A stretch of DNA of 64,000 nucleotides from Rufibacter latericius. GTDB lineage: Bacteria > Bacteroidota > Bacteroidia > Cytophagales > Hymenobacteraceae. This document shows positions 53,350-62,665 of the stretch, piece by piece. The notes beneath the pieces were generated by a model, which was not told the origin of the DNA, did no database searches, and saw only the letters and a program-made list of their open reading frames with translations. How positions within the stretch are numbered: the stretch's first letter is position 1; each line of letters starts with the position of its first letter. Location: contig NZ_RJJD01000002.1 of the NCBI RefSeq assembly GCF_003721515.1, positions 124,001 to 188,000 on the forward strand, written 5' to 3'. A program made the position numbers and the translations under genes.

Positions 53350-55263
53350 ATGGAAAGAATTAAATTCCAGGAGCTTCCGTTGTCGGAAGAAATCCAGCGC
53401 GCTATCGTGGACTTAGGCTACGAAGAGGCTTCCCCTATTCAGACCGCCGCTATTCCGATTTTGCTGGAAGGCCGCGACGTAATCGGACAAGCCCAAACCG
53501 GTACCGGCAAGACTGCCGCCTTCGCGATCCCTACTATTGAAGGTATTGACCCCAACAACCGCGAGGTGCAGGCGTTGATCCTTTGCCCAACCCGTGAGTT
53601 GGCCATTCAGGTATCAGAAGAGATTCAAAAACTAGTTAAATATAAAAGAGGCATCAGCGTAGTGCCTATCTATGGTGGTCAGCCCTATGAGCGCCAGTTA
53701 CGCGCCCTCAGACAAGGGGTACAGATCGTGATCGGGACACCTGGCCGCGTAATGGACCATATTGAAAGAGGAACCCTTAATCTGGAAACCACCAAAACCA
53801 TCATCCTGGATGAGGCCGACGAAATGTTGGACATGGGTTTCAGAGAAGACATTGAGTTTGTTCTGACCAAAATGCCTGCAGAGCGCCAGACGGTATTCTT
53901 CTCGGCTACCATGAGCAAACCCATCATGGACCTGACGCGCAAGTACCAAACCAATCCTGAGATTGTGAAGGTAACGCAGCAGCAGCTGACCGTGACCAAC
54001 ATTGAGCAGGTTTACTTTGAAGTACGCAGCGGTGGCAAGATGGAAGTAACCACTCGCCTCATTGACATGTACAATTTCAAGGTGGTCATCATTTTCTGTA
54101 ACACCAAACGCATGGTGGACGAGTTGGTGAGCAACCTACAGGCCCGCGGCTATTTCGCCGATGGTTTGCACGGTGACCTGAACCAAAACCAGCGTTCCAA
54201 TGTGATGGGCAAGTTTAAAGCCGGTACCCTGGAGATTCTGGTGGCTACTGACGTGGCAGCCCGTGGTATTGACGTAGACAACGTAGAGGCGGTAATCAAC
54301 TATGACCTTCCGCAGGACGATGAAAGCTACGTACACCGTATCGGTCGTACAGGCCGGGCCGGTAAATCTGGAAAGGCTTTCTCTTTCGTGGCCGGACGTG
54401 ACCTGTACAAACTGCGTGACATTGAGCGCTTCACCAAAGCGAAAATCATCCGTCAGAACGTACCAACCTATGAAGACGTAGCCGAAGTTCGTACCACCTT
54501 GGTATTGGATCAGGTGAAAGAGGTAATTCAGAAAGGTGGATTAGCCAAGCACATTCTCAAGATTGAGCGTCTGGTGGACCAGGATTTCACTACCATGGAC
54601 ATTGCCGCGGCTTTGCTTAAAATGGTAATGAAAGACACCAAAGCCAAAGAGAAAAGCGCCGAGGCTGGTGAAGCCAAAGGTGGCCCGAAAGAAGGTTTCG
54701 ACCGTCTTTTCGTGACTTTAGGCAAAAAAGACCGTCTGCACCCTAAAGATCTGGTTGATATCTTAACCAATAGCACCAGCATCCCAGGAAACAAAGTGGG
54801 CGACATTGACTTGTATGACCGCTTCAGCTTTATTGAAGTGCCCACAGAGTACACTGCTGAAATCCTGAAGGAACTTGCTGTAACGGAAATCAACGGCATG
54901 ACCGTGAAATTCCAAAAAGCCGAGAAGAAAAACATGGACCCAGCCGAAGGTGGCCGTGAACTGCAGGAGTTGGAAGATCGTCCTAGAAAGAAATTCTACG
55001 ATGGACCTTTCAACAACAACCGTGGTGGCGGAGACCGTGACAGAGGCGGCGACCGGGGTGGCAGCAGAGGCGGCTATGGCGGAGACCGTGGCGGTGACAG
55101 AGGTGGCCGTTCTTACGGCGGTGGCGACAGAGACCGTGGCGGTGACCGCGGTGGCAGAAGCTTCGGCGGCGGCGATCGTGGAGGCAGAAGCTTCGGCGGA
55201 GGAGACCGTGACCGTGGAAATAGCGGCGGCGGTTTCCGGGAAAGAAAAAGAAGAGATTTCTAA
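53350..55263 (+). CDS. DEAD-box ATP-dependent RNA helicase with RGG-rich tail
   Basis: CsdA/DeaD-like RNA helicase for RNA unwinding, ribosome assembly or cold adaptation. 637 residues: Q motif and motif I AQTGTGKT (48-55), motif II DEAD (about 153-156, ILDEADEMLDMGF), SAT motif, motif VI HRIGRTGRAGKSGKAFSF, a DbpA-type RNA-binding domain (about 460-540) and a Gly/Arg/Asp-rich tail (about 560-637) with repeats of RGG, GGDRD and RSFGGG. Start ATG 53350. Its leader is described separately. Confidence 0.96.
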   Translation: MERIKFQELPLSEEIQRAIVDLGYEEASPIQTAAIPILLEGRDVIGQAQTGTGKTAAFAIPTIEGIDPNNREVQALILCPTRELAIQVSEEIQKLVKYKRGISVVPIYGGQPYERQLRALRQGVQIVIGTPGRVMDHIERGTLNLETTKTIILDEADEMLDMGFREDIEFVLTKMPAERQTVFFSATMSKPIMDLTRKYQTNPEIVKVTQQQLTVTNIEQVYFEVRSGGKMEVTTRLIDMYNFKVVIIFCNTKRMVDELVSNLQARGYFADGLHGDLNQNQRSNVMGKFKAGTLEILVATDVAARGIDVDNVEAVINYDLPQDDESYVHRIGRTGRAGKSGKAFSFVAGRDLYKLRDIERFTKAKIIRQNVPTYEDVAEVRTTLVLDQVKEVIQKGGLAKHILKIERLVDQDFTTMDIAAALLKMVMKDTKAKEKSAEAGEAKGGPKEGFDRLFVTLGKKDRLHPKDLVDILTNSTSIPGNKVGDIDLYDRFSFIEVPTEYTAEILKELAVTEINGMTVKFQKAEKKNMDPAEGGRELQELEDRPRKKFYDGPFNNNRGGGDRDRGGDRGGSRGGYGGDRGGDRGGRSYGGGDRDRGGDRGGRSFGGGDRGGRSFGGGDRDRGNSGGGFRERKRRDF

Positions 55264-55353
55264 AAATATTTTTCAAGGACTGTAACCCTAGCTACAAACC
55301 TCCCGTTTAAATGAGGGACAGAGCTTAAAAGTTAATAAAGGGTTTAGTATCTG

Positions 55354-55396
55354 TTTTAAAAAAATCGCGGTCCAGAAGAGACCGCGATTTTTTTTT
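55354..55396 (+). terminator. terminator of the DEAD-box helicase gene
   Basis: Arms AAAATCGCGGTC and GACCGCGATTTT (12 bp), loop of 7, followed by a T-run. Confidence 0.9.
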
Positions 55397-55411
55397 GTGC
55401 CTACCTCCAGG

Positions 55412-55449
55412 GATTAGGGCCTATTTTTAGGAAAATGGCCGTGAACTAA
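55412..55449. repeat. dispersed intergenic palindrome copy
   Basis: GATTAGGGCC, TATTTTTAGGAAAAT, GGCCGTGAAC: arms GGCC/GGCC around TTTTTAGGAAAA. Confidence 0.5.
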
Positions 55450-55639
55450 AATGGAGTTTGTTTCTAAAGATGAGGTAAAATTTAAGTCGATGATCTAATA
55501 CGCCGGTCAGGTGGATTGTTGTAGGAAAACTTCAAGGTGATAAACCCTATTATGGGGCCTTCCAATGCAGGTGGAGAAGGTAGGTCCGTTCCTGTTGGTG
55601 TCCTTCAGGTAAAAGCCGTTTGATGTGGAGGACCCGTTG

Positions 55640-55661
55640 GAGACAAGGCGTGCCTTGTCTC
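55640..55661. repeat. GAGACAAGGC-GT-GCCTTGTCTC inverted repeat
   Basis: A perfect 10-bp inverted repeat with a 2-nt centre. Sequences of the type GTAGAGAC(A/G)..., GTCTCTAC are known as dispersed short palindromes in several phyla; this resembles one, with GGAGAC at one end and GTCTCTAC at the other. Confidence 0.55.
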
Positions 55662-55799
55662 TACATTATTACTATAAAATTAGGTGAAGCAAGGGCAGGT
55701 GGTGTACACCATTTATATCCTAAAAGAAGGACCTCTGCTTTGTAGAAGTTTTTGAAGGAAACATTAGTTTTACAAGCAGGAAGAATTGCAAAAACGGAA

Positions 55800-57041
55800 T
55801 CAAGCCTTCTCAGCCATAGCTTTTCCTGCCAAATACCCACCTGTCCAGGCGGCCTGGAAGTTGAACCCTCCAGTGATTCCGTCAATGTCAATTACTTCTC
55901 CCGCAAAGAATAGACCGGGCACAATTCTACTTTCCATCCGTTCCAAGTGAAGTTCTTCTAATTTGATGCCGCCACAGGTCACGAATTCTTCTTTGAACGT
56001 AGTTTTTCCTTTGACTTCGAATGGAGTCCTAATGAGCAGTTCAATGAGCTTGTTCTGAGCTTTTCCGGCCAATTCAGACCATTTCACGGCTTCAGGCACC
56101 TCGGCCAGTTCGCAGAGCCTTTGCCATAAACGGCCCGGAAGCTGAAAGAGGGCGTTGGTGAGAACAGTTTTCCGGGGAGAGGTCTGGCGTTGCTGTATGA
56201 TCTGCTGACGAACCTGCTCTTCAGATACGTCTGGCACCCAGTTCACCAAAGCAGTGCCGGTATACTCCAAGCCATTCATCAGACGGGCACCCCAAGCCGA
56301 AAACCGTAGTACGGCAGGCCCGCTCAATCCCCAATGGGTAATCAGCAGGGGACCTTCGGTTTCAAGCTTTTGACCGGTGAGCTTTACTTTTGCTTTGGGC
56401 ACCGAAACGCCTTGCAAGTCCTTAAAAGGCGAGGAAGGAACGTTCAAGGTAAACAAAGAAGGAACGGGCAGTTCAATGGAGTGCCCAAGTTTCTTAAGCC
56501 AGGCGTAGTTCTCGGGCTTCGGGTTTCCTCCAGTAGCTATAAGTACCTTAGCCGCATGCAATTGCTCTCCATTGCTGAGGTGCAGTTGAAAATGCTCCTT
56601 TGGTGATGCGTGACCCTTATAGCTGATTTCATTGACACCCAAACCTGTCTTTACATCAACTCCAGCTTTCCGGGCAGCTTGTAGCAAACAATCTACAATG
56701 GTTTCAGAGGAGTTTGATTGCGGAAACATCCGTCCATCAGCCTCGGTTTTCAGGGGAACGCCGCGTTTTTCAAACCAGGCAACGGTGTCATCGGCTCCAA
56801 AGAAAGGCAATAGTTTTTTTAGGGCTTTCTGCCCTCTTGGGTAGTGCTGGGAAAAAGCAGATGGTTGAAAACAGGCATGGGTCACGTTGCAGCGCCCTCC
56901 GCCGGATACCCGTACTTTGGAAAGCAATTTCGTTGTCTTCTCCAGTAAAATAACCCGTAACCCGGGATTGGTTTCAGCACAGGTAATGGCCCCGAAGAAA
57001 CCCGCTGCGCCTCCTCCAATAATGATTACTGTCTCTTGCAT
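55800..57041 (-). CDS. FAD-dependent oxidoreductase, HI0933/YhiN family
   Basis: A 413-residue flavoprotein. FAD-binding fingerprint ETVIIIGGGAAGFFGAITCA (4-22), the family motif LLSKVRVSGGGRCNVTHACF, GLSGPAVLRFSAWGARL and the C-terminal GGFNFQAAWTGGYLAGKAMA. The substrate is unknown. ATG 57041 is chosen because upstream codons lack homology. Ends next to the converging DEAD-box gene region. Confidence 0.92.
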   Translation of the reverse strand: MQETVIIIGGGAAGFFGAITCAETNPGLRVILLEKTTKLLSKVRVSGGGRCNVTHACFQPSAFSQHYPRGQKALKKLLPFFGADDTVAWFEKRGVPLKTEADGRMFPQSNSSETIVDCLLQAARKAGVDVKTGLGVNEISYKGHASPKEHFQLHLSNGEQLHAAKVLIATGGNPKPENYAWLKKLGHSIELPVPSLFTLNVPSSPFKDLQGVSVPKAKVKLTGQKLETEGPLLITHWGLSGPAVLRFSAWGARLMNGLEYTGTALVNWVPDVSEEQVRQQIIQQRQTSPRKTVLTNALFQLPGRLWQRLCELAEVPEAVKWSELAGKAQNKLIELLIRTPFEVKGKTTFKEEFVTCGGIKLEELHLERMESRIVPGLFFAGEVIDIDGITGGFNFQAAWTGGYLAGKAMAEKA

Positions 57042-57112
57042 CTGATTTCTGCTTTCTTTTACAAAATTAAGCAAAAAAAGGAGCAACCGGCCCATGTGTC
57101 CTATGAAGAATC

Positions 57113-57937
57113 CTAGAAGTCTGGGGAGGAAAGACAAAGCAGTGGATCAGGGAACCGGAAAGTGTACCTCAATTCTCGTTGAAGGAGGTCACTGTTGATT
57201 TTTTTGAATTGAAGTTCTTGCTGAAGGGCGAAAGAAGGCGGAGTCATTTCCAATTGCAAGGCCGCTTTCGTGTAAAAGTCTTCCCTGGAAGGATGCTCTG
57301 GGGCACAGGCGTTAAACGTCATTCCCCATTTCTCCTGTCGAATTATTTCTGTCATTATCCCCACGCAATCTGCCAGATGGATCATGTTAACGGGAGCCTT
57401 GGGTTGGGGCACATTTGTCTTACCGGCCAGAAACCTTCCTGGGTGTCGGGTTCCGCCCATCAACCCGCCAAACCGTACGATGGTGGCTTTCTCCCGGGCT
57501 TGCTGCACCAGAACCTCAGACCGTAACATCAGGGAGGAAGCCTCTGCTGCGGAAGTCGCATCAACTTCGTACACTTCTCGGTTCAGGTCGGGGTAAACCG
57601 AGGTAGAGGATACGAATAAGATGGCCTTCATTGAAGCTGGGGCGGCTGAAAGTACCAATTGAAGTAATTGTTCATAAGTACCAGCTTCGTTGCTTGATCT
57701 GGAGGGCGGAAGGTTGAACACCAGCACATCTGCGTCTAAGAAATCTGCCAGTTGAGCTTTAGAACTGTTTTCCGGAAAAGACAGTAAAAACGGCTCTATC
57801 CCAGCTTGCTGTAGAAGATTGAGTTTCGCGGAGGTAGTGGTAGAGCCTTTCACCCGGTAGCCAAGTTTCACAAGTTCCTGGGCCAGCGGCAATCCCAGCC
57901 AGCCACACCCCAGCACACTGATTGTTTTCTGATGCAT
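57113..57937 (-). CDS. NAD(P)-dependent epimerase/reductase-like protein (YeeZ-like)
   Basis: A 274-residue extended-SDR-type Rossmann protein. N-terminal KTISVLGCGWLGLPLAQELV carries the dinucleotide-binding motif GCGWLG; a STSVYP motif (FVSSTSVYPDLNREVYEVDA) matches the catalytic Ser/Tyr of the family, and PVNMIHLADCVGI the C-terminal helix. Substrate unknown. Start ATG 57937, divergent from the CrtI-like gene by 68 bp. Confidence 0.87.
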   Translation of the reverse strand: MHQKTISVLGCGWLGLPLAQELVKLGYRVKGSTTTSAKLNLLQQAGIEPFLLSFPENSSKAQLADFLDADVLVFNLPPSRSSNEAGTYEQLLQLVLSAAPASMKAILFVSSTSVYPDLNREVYEVDATSAAEASSLMLRSEVLVQQAREKATIVRFGGLMGGTRHPGRFLAGKTNVPQPKAPVNMIHLADCVGIMTEIIRQEKWGMTFNACAPEHPSREDFYTKAALQLEMTPPSFALQQELQFKKINSDLLQRELRYTFRFPDPLLCLSSPDF

Positions 57938-58005
57938 ACCGCAAAGAACGTGTGAATAAGCCAGCACCGCAACAAAACAGGGCAGATTCGGTTCATGCTG
58001 TACAT

Positions 58006-59502
58006 ATGGAAACACAACAGGTACAGGTGGCGGTAATTGGTTCGGGGTTTGGTGGGTTGACTGCGGCGGCTCTACTCGCCAAGGCTGGTTTGCAGGTGGC
58101 CGTACTGGAGCAAAACAATTACCCAGGTGGCTGCGCCTCTTCATACAAACGGAAAGGCTACTGGTTTGAAACCGGTGCTACCACGGTGGTGGGCCTTGAC
58201 GAACATATGCCTTTGTGGTACCTGCAAGATCAATTGGAACAACCTTTGCCAGTAATAAAGCTTGAGACTCCCATGCAGGTGCGGCTTCCTGATGGCACAC
58301 TCATCACGCGCTATCCCCATTTAGAGGAATGGATTCAGGAAGCAGAGCGGGTGTTTGGGGTACAGGGGCAGCGCGGTTTTTGGGAAACCTGTTATGGCAT
58401 CAGCCAAAAGGTGTGGCGGACCTCTTTGCGGCAACTAAGCTTTCCGTTTAGCTCCTTGTCAGATTTGGGTAAAGCCCTAAAGGCAGTTCGGTGGGAACAG
58501 GTGGTGCTGGTGCCCCTGGCCTTTCAGAACATGAGAGACCTTTTAAAGCGCTTCGGATTATTAGATAATGAGGCTTTTGTGTCCTTTATAGACCAGCAGC
58601 TTCTGATCACGGCCCAGAATCTCCACCCCGAAGTAAATGTGCTCTTCGGGGCTACCGCTTTGTGTTACACTTTGTATGGCAATTATTACGTGCCGGGTGG
58701 TTTACGCCAACTAAATGAACGGGTAGTGCAATCCTTAGAGCAGCGAGGCGGGCAGATGCTGTACCGGCGGGAAGTCAAACAGATTACGCCTCAACCTACC
58801 GGTGGCTATAGGATAGATACAGACAAAGGTCCTGTTGTGGCGAAACTGGTTATCTGTAACCTTCCTTTGAATAATATTTCCTCTCTCTTCAACAGCGAAA
58901 AAGTCAGGCAGAAACTGAAAAGGTATTTGCTCCCTGCGGAAGAAGTAAACGGAGCCGTTACCTGGGGGATTGTTTTTGAGCGAAACGCCAAAACGCCTCA
59001 GGTCCTGCACCATCAACTACATGTTCCCGGTGGGGTTCCTTACCTCAATAGCCAGAGTATTTTTGTGAGTTTAAGCCACACACAGGATTTTCAACGGGCC
59101 CCTGAAGGCATATGCGTGGCTTCGGTGAGTACGCACGTGCATCATCCGGCTGAAAATTGGGTGAATCAGAAGAAAGAGCTGGAGACTTGGGTGGTGCAGT
59201 TTCTGGTTCAGCAAGGATTCCTGGAAGAACAAGCCGTCAGGTTTGTGCAGGCCGCTACGCCGGGCGCCTGGATTGAATGGACCGGACGGGAGTGGGGACA
59301 GGTAGGCGGATACCCGCAGTACCAGCGCATCAAACCCTGGCAAATGAAAGATGCCCGTTTGGATGGAGAAAAAGCCTACGTCTGCGGAGATACGGTGTAC
59401 CCGGGACAAGGATTACCCGGAGTTTGCCTCAGCGGAATTATCGCCGCGCATAAACTATTGCGCGACCACTTTCCAAGGTTGGTAGATTGTTTACACCAGT
59501 GA
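58006..59502 (+). CDS. phytoene desaturase-like (CrtI/CrtD/CrtO family) flavoprotein
   Basis: A 498-residue FAD enzyme of the carotenoid desaturase superfamily. FAD motif VAVIGSGFGGLTAAALLAKA (about 9-28), NYPGGCASSYKRKGYWFETG, and the C-terminal signature AYVCGDTVYPGQGLPGVCLS with the conserved G-x-G-x-x-G and Pro-Gly. It could desaturate, hydroxylate-couple or isomerise a carotenoid; the exact reaction cannot be read. Start ATG 58006. Its 3' end overlaps the histidine-kinase gene by 12 bp on the other strand. Confidence 0.85.
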   Translation: METQQVQVAVIGSGFGGLTAAALLAKAGLQVAVLEQNNYPGGCASSYKRKGYWFETGATTVVGLDEHMPLWYLQDQLEQPLPVIKLETPMQVRLPDGTLITRYPHLEEWIQEAERVFGVQGQRGFWETCYGISQKVWRTSLRQLSFPFSSLSDLGKALKAVRWEQVVLVPLAFQNMRDLLKRFGLLDNEAFVSFIDQQLLITAQNLHPEVNVLFGATALCYTLYGNYYVPGGLRQLNERVVQSLEQRGGQMLYRREVKQITPQPTGGYRIDTDKGPVVAKLVICNLPLNNISSLFNSEKVRQKLKRYLLPAEEVNGAVTWGIVFERNAKTPQVLHHQLHVPGGVPYLNSQSIFVSLSHTQDFQRAPEGICVASVSTHVHHPAENWVNQKKELETWVVQFLVQQGFLEEQAVRFVQAATPGAWIEWTGREWGQVGGYPQYQRIKPWQMKDARLDGEKAYVCGDTVYPGQGLPGVCLSGIIAAHKLLRDHFPRLVDCLHQ

Positions 59503-61467
59503 TTCCTGTTCTTCGGGGGAAGGGGTAAAGTTGTCGTCTTGTTCCAGAACCTGGCAGGAAGGAACGGTGAAATGAAAGCGGGTCCCAATGCCTACTTCGC
59601 TTTCCACCCAGATGTCGCCGCCGTTCTTTTCAATGAATTCCTTGCAGAGCATCAGCCCCAGTCCGTTGCCTTTTTCGTTGGCTGTGCCTTTCTCCTTGAA
59701 GTTATTGGCCCCAAACAGCTTCAACTGGTTTTCAGGACTTATGCCCACGCCGCAGTCTTTTACGGTGACCACCAACTGGTTTTCGTCCAGAGGCTCGGCC
59801 ATGATCTCAACCACGGCACCTTCGTGACAAAACTTAATGGAATTGGAGATCAGGTTCCGAAATACCAGTTTAAGGGTTTCTTCATCAACCAAGGCCCAAA
59901 GCTCCTCAGAAACATTGTTCTGTAAAGAGATTCCTTTTTTCTGGGCCTGCGGCTGAAGCAACCTGAAATTCTGTTCCACCAATTCCCGTAGTTGCAAAGG
60001 CTCTGGCTCCAGGCTCACACCCTTCATCTGTATTTTAGCCCAAACCAAAAGGTTGTCCAGCAAGCTAATAGTATTCTGTTGTTGGGTATCCAGTTCCTTG
60101 ACAAATCGGTCAAGTTTTTCCTGCGGAAGTTTCCCCATGGCTAACAACTGCAGCAAAGATTGAAGCGAGATCAACGGGCTACGCAAATCATGGGCGATGA
60201 TAGAGAAGAGAAGGTCTTTCTGGTGGTTCAGTTTTTCCAGTTCCTCTTTCTGCTGGTGGATGTCCTGGTTTTTCTCCAAGATGACCAGGTTGAAATCTGA
60301 AAGCTGCTTGTTCGTGATTTTTGCTCTTCGGCGGCCTTTAAAGAAAACGTAGGCTAAAACCAGTGACATCAGAAGCAACACTCCGGTGGCGTACTGGATC
60401 AGTTCTTTCTGGTGCAGTTTTTCTTCCTGCAGTTCCTGTTCTACCCGCAGGCGGTGGTTCTCGGCATCTTTTTTCTCCAGTTCGTATTTTGCGTGCATTT
60501 CTGCCTGAGCCTCGCTCTGCAGCCGGTTCTGCAGGCTGTCTTTGTAGGCAGTGTGCAGCATGAGGTAATGGTGAGCTGCCTGGTAATTCTTCTGGGCCAG
60601 GTAAATCTCATTCAGCAGCATAGACGCTTCCTTTACCCCTTCGGGCGAGGGTACCTGCCGGGAGATCTCAAGGCTTTTCTTGGCTTGGTTGGCCGCTTTG
60701 GCGTATTCTTTCTCTGATAAATGAATCTGCGCCAAGGCCCGATAGATGTAGAGTTTGTTTATCTCGTTACGTATATCCTCACTAATAGCCAGAGAGTTAT
60801 ACAAATGGGCAAAGGCCTTATCTTTTTTACCCAGCAGAAAATAAATATTACCCAAATTCAGGTCGCTCAAGGCCTGGTCGTATTGATCCCCATCTTTGGC
60901 ATTGATCTCCTTCACTTGTAGATAATAGTCCAGAGCCTTCTGAGGCTGCTTCATCAATTCATAGGTAGCACCCAGGTTGTTGAGCGACGTGCTGATGGTT
61001 TTCTTGCGGTTGATGCGCTGCCCAATGTTCAGGGCCTTCTGGAAAAAGGCAAGCGACTTCTCGTAGTTCTCCTGCCCCCGGTGGATGTTGCCCAAGGCAT
61101 TGTAGCTTGAGGCCATACCAATAGAATCATGCAGTTCCTCTCTTATCCGGAGGGCCTTGTAGGTGTATTCCGAAGCCTGAATTAGGTTGTTGAGCCAGTA
61201 GTGCCCAATACTGATGTTGTTGTAGGCTGAGCCCAGCTGCTTTTTATTGTTGATCTTTTGGGCAAGTTCGGCGGCCTTTTGCCCGTACAGCACGGTTTGT
61301 TTAGGATCTACCTCACGGTAATATTCACTGATGAGGTTGTAAAGCTCTAGCTTGCGCTGGGGAGAAGTGGCCCGTTCCAGTTCCTTCATTAAAACCACGG
61401 GAGACCGACCCAGAAGGGGGAATGCTGCCAGGCTGAACCAGAAAAAAAGAAAGTATAATTTTTTCAT
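59491..61467 (-). CDS. TPR-repeat sensor histidine kinase
   Basis: A 658-residue membrane kinase: signal peptide (residues 1-20), at least five TPR-type repeats (about 60-305, e.g. ASSYNALGNIHRGQENYEKS and SDLNLGNIYFLLGKKDKAFA), a coiled-coil/helix (320-355), one membrane helix (358-377), a second coiled coil, HisKA with phosphorylatable His426 in IIAHDLRSPL, and HATPase with the N box NLISNSIKF, G1 DCGVGISP and G2 GNGLGLMLCK. The sensor part faces the periplasm. No response-regulator gene is adjacent, so it is an orphan kinase. Confidence 0.94.
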   Translation of the reverse strand: MKKLYFLFFWFSLAAFPLLGRSPVVLMKELERATSPQRKLELYNLISEYYREVDPKQTVLYGQKAAELAQKINNKKQLGSAYNNISIGHYWLNNLIQASEYTYKALRIREELHDSIGMASSYNALGNIHRGQENYEKSLAFFQKALNIGQRINRKKTISTSLNNLGATYELMKQPQKALDYYLQVKEINAKDGDQYDQALSDLNLGNIYFLLGKKDKAFAHLYNSLAISEDIRNEINKLYIYRALAQIHLSEKEYAKAANQAKKSLEISRQVPSPEGVKEASMLLNEIYLAQKNYQAAHHYLMLHTAYKDSLQNRLQSEAQAEMHAKYELEKKDAENHRLRVEQELQEEKLHQKELIQYATGVLLLMSLVLAYVFFKGRRRAKITNKQLSDFNLVILEKNQDIHQQKEELEKLNHQKDLLFSIIAHDLRSPLISLQSLLQLLAMGKLPQEKLDRFVKELDTQQQNTISLLDNLLVWAKIQMKGVSLEPEPLQLRELVEQNFRLLQPQAQKKGISLQNNVSEELWALVDEETLKLVFRNLISNSIKFCHEGAVVEIMAEPLDENQLVVTVKDCGVGISPENQLKLFGANNFKEKGTANEKGNGLGLMLCKEFIEKNGGDIWVESEVGIGTRFHFTVPSCQVLEQDDNFTPSPEEQESLV

Positions 61468-61673
61468 AGCAACGCTGATGGCAAATACACTCAGAAATTT
61501 TTTCCAGACAGTTTATGTAAACTGTGATTCTTTTGAAATACTTAGTTGTAAGTATTTTGGAGCCGATCCGGGCACAATTTCAGTGCAATTTCTTCTTTTG
61601 ATAAAGATATTGTTTTTCGGGGTAATTCTAAAACAAGGCAGAACTATTATCTTTCCCGCAAAGAATTAAAACT

Positions 61674-62564
61674 ATGGCAAGATACACCGAACCAATGCTG
61701 CGCGACGGGGCGCTGAACGGGAAAACCATCATCATCACCGGAGGCGGAACCGGCCTGGGGAAATCCATGGGAATTTACTTCCTGCAACTGGGTGCCAACC
61801 TGGTAATCACCAGCCGAAAGATGGAGGTTCTGGAGAAAACGGCCCAGGAAATGGCAGAGCAAACCGGCGGCCAGGTATTGCCTGTTGCCTGCGACGTTAG
61901 AAAGCCCCTGGAAGTGGAAGCCATGCTGAAAGCCACCCTGGAAAAGTTTGGTTCAGTACACGGCTTGTTGAACAATGCCGCGGGAAACTTCATCAGCCCC
62001 ACCGAAAGATTGTCTCCCAAAGCGTTTGACGTGATCGTGGATATCGTCCTGAAAGGCAGCTACAACTGCACGCTTACCTTAGGAAAACATTGGATTGACC
62101 TTCAGCAGCCTGGTACCATTCTGAACATAGTGACCACCTACGCCTGGACGGGTTCAGGGTACGTAGTTCCCTCGGCCACTGCCAAAGCAGGTGTATTGGC
62201 CATGACGCGTTCGCTCGCCGCGGAGTGGGCCAAATACGGCATCCGGTCAAACGCTATTGCACCAGGGCCTTTTCCTACAGAAGGAGCCTGGAGCCGCTTG
62301 TTCCCCGAGGCACTGGCCAAGAAACTGGATCCCTTGAACCGAATCCCGGTGAAACGCTACGGTGAGCACCAGGAACTTGCCAATCTGGCCGCATACCTTA
62401 TTTCAGATTACTCTGCCTACGTGAACGGCGAGGTGGTAACCATTGACGGCGGCGAATGGCTGTATGGTGGTGGAGAGTTCAATTATCTTGACCAGGTGCC
62501 GCACGAAATGTGGGATACCATTGAACAGATGGTACGAGGCAAGAAAAGAGAAAACAAGGAATAG
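61674..62564 (+). CDS. 2,4-dienoyl-CoA reductase-type SDR
   Basis: A 296-residue short-chain dehydrogenase. NADP-binding motif ITGGGTGLGKSMGIYF (residues 18-33) and NNAAGNF. The catalytic set matches mitochondrial DECR1 rather than ordinary SDRs: Tyr, 11 residues before Ser, and Lys four after Ser, in TTYAWTGSGYVVPSATAKAG. It should reduce 2,4-dienoyl-CoA in unsaturated fatty acid breakdown, using NADPH. Start ATG 61674; near -7 box TATCTTTC at 61649-61656. Bidirectional terminator downstream. Confidence 0.9.
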   Translation: MARYTEPMLRDGALNGKTIIITGGGTGLGKSMGIYFLQLGANLVITSRKMEVLEKTAQEMAEQTGGQVLPVACDVRKPLEVEAMLKATLEKFGSVHGLLNNAAGNFISPTERLSPKAFDVIVDIVLKGSYNCTLTLGKHWIDLQQPGTILNIVTTYAWTGSGYVVPSATAKAGVLAMTRSLAAEWAKYGIRSNAIAPGPFPTEGAWSRLFPEALAKKLDPLNRIPVKRYGEHQELANLAAYLISDYSAYVNGEVVTIDGGEWLYGGGEFNYLDQVPHEMWDTIEQMVRGKKRENKE

Positions 62565-62607
62565 ACTCCGGTACTTTAAATGAGCCGTAGGGAACGGTAC
62601 TATATAA

Positions 62608-62644
62608 AACAAAATAGCCCGGATCGTTTCCGGGCTATTTTGTT
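62608..62644. terminator. bidirectional terminator between the DECR gene and the S46 peptidase
   Basis: Arms AACAAAATAGCCCGG and CCGGGCTATTTTGTT (15 bp perfect) with loop ATCGTTT. Confidence 0.9.
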
Positions 62645-62665
62645 AAAAAGGGGTTCAAAACAGCA

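Larger units (their letters stand above)
55264..55799. other. 536-bp intergenic interval with two repeats
   Basis: After the terminator at 55354-55396 it holds a copy of the dispersed palindrome (55412-55449) and the inverted repeat 55640-55661. Genes on both sides converge here. No further gene is seen. Confidence 0.5.

Noticed and set aside
55010-55285. open frames in the RGG region of the DEAD-box gene
   Set aside because: Shadows caused by repetitive codons on both strands.
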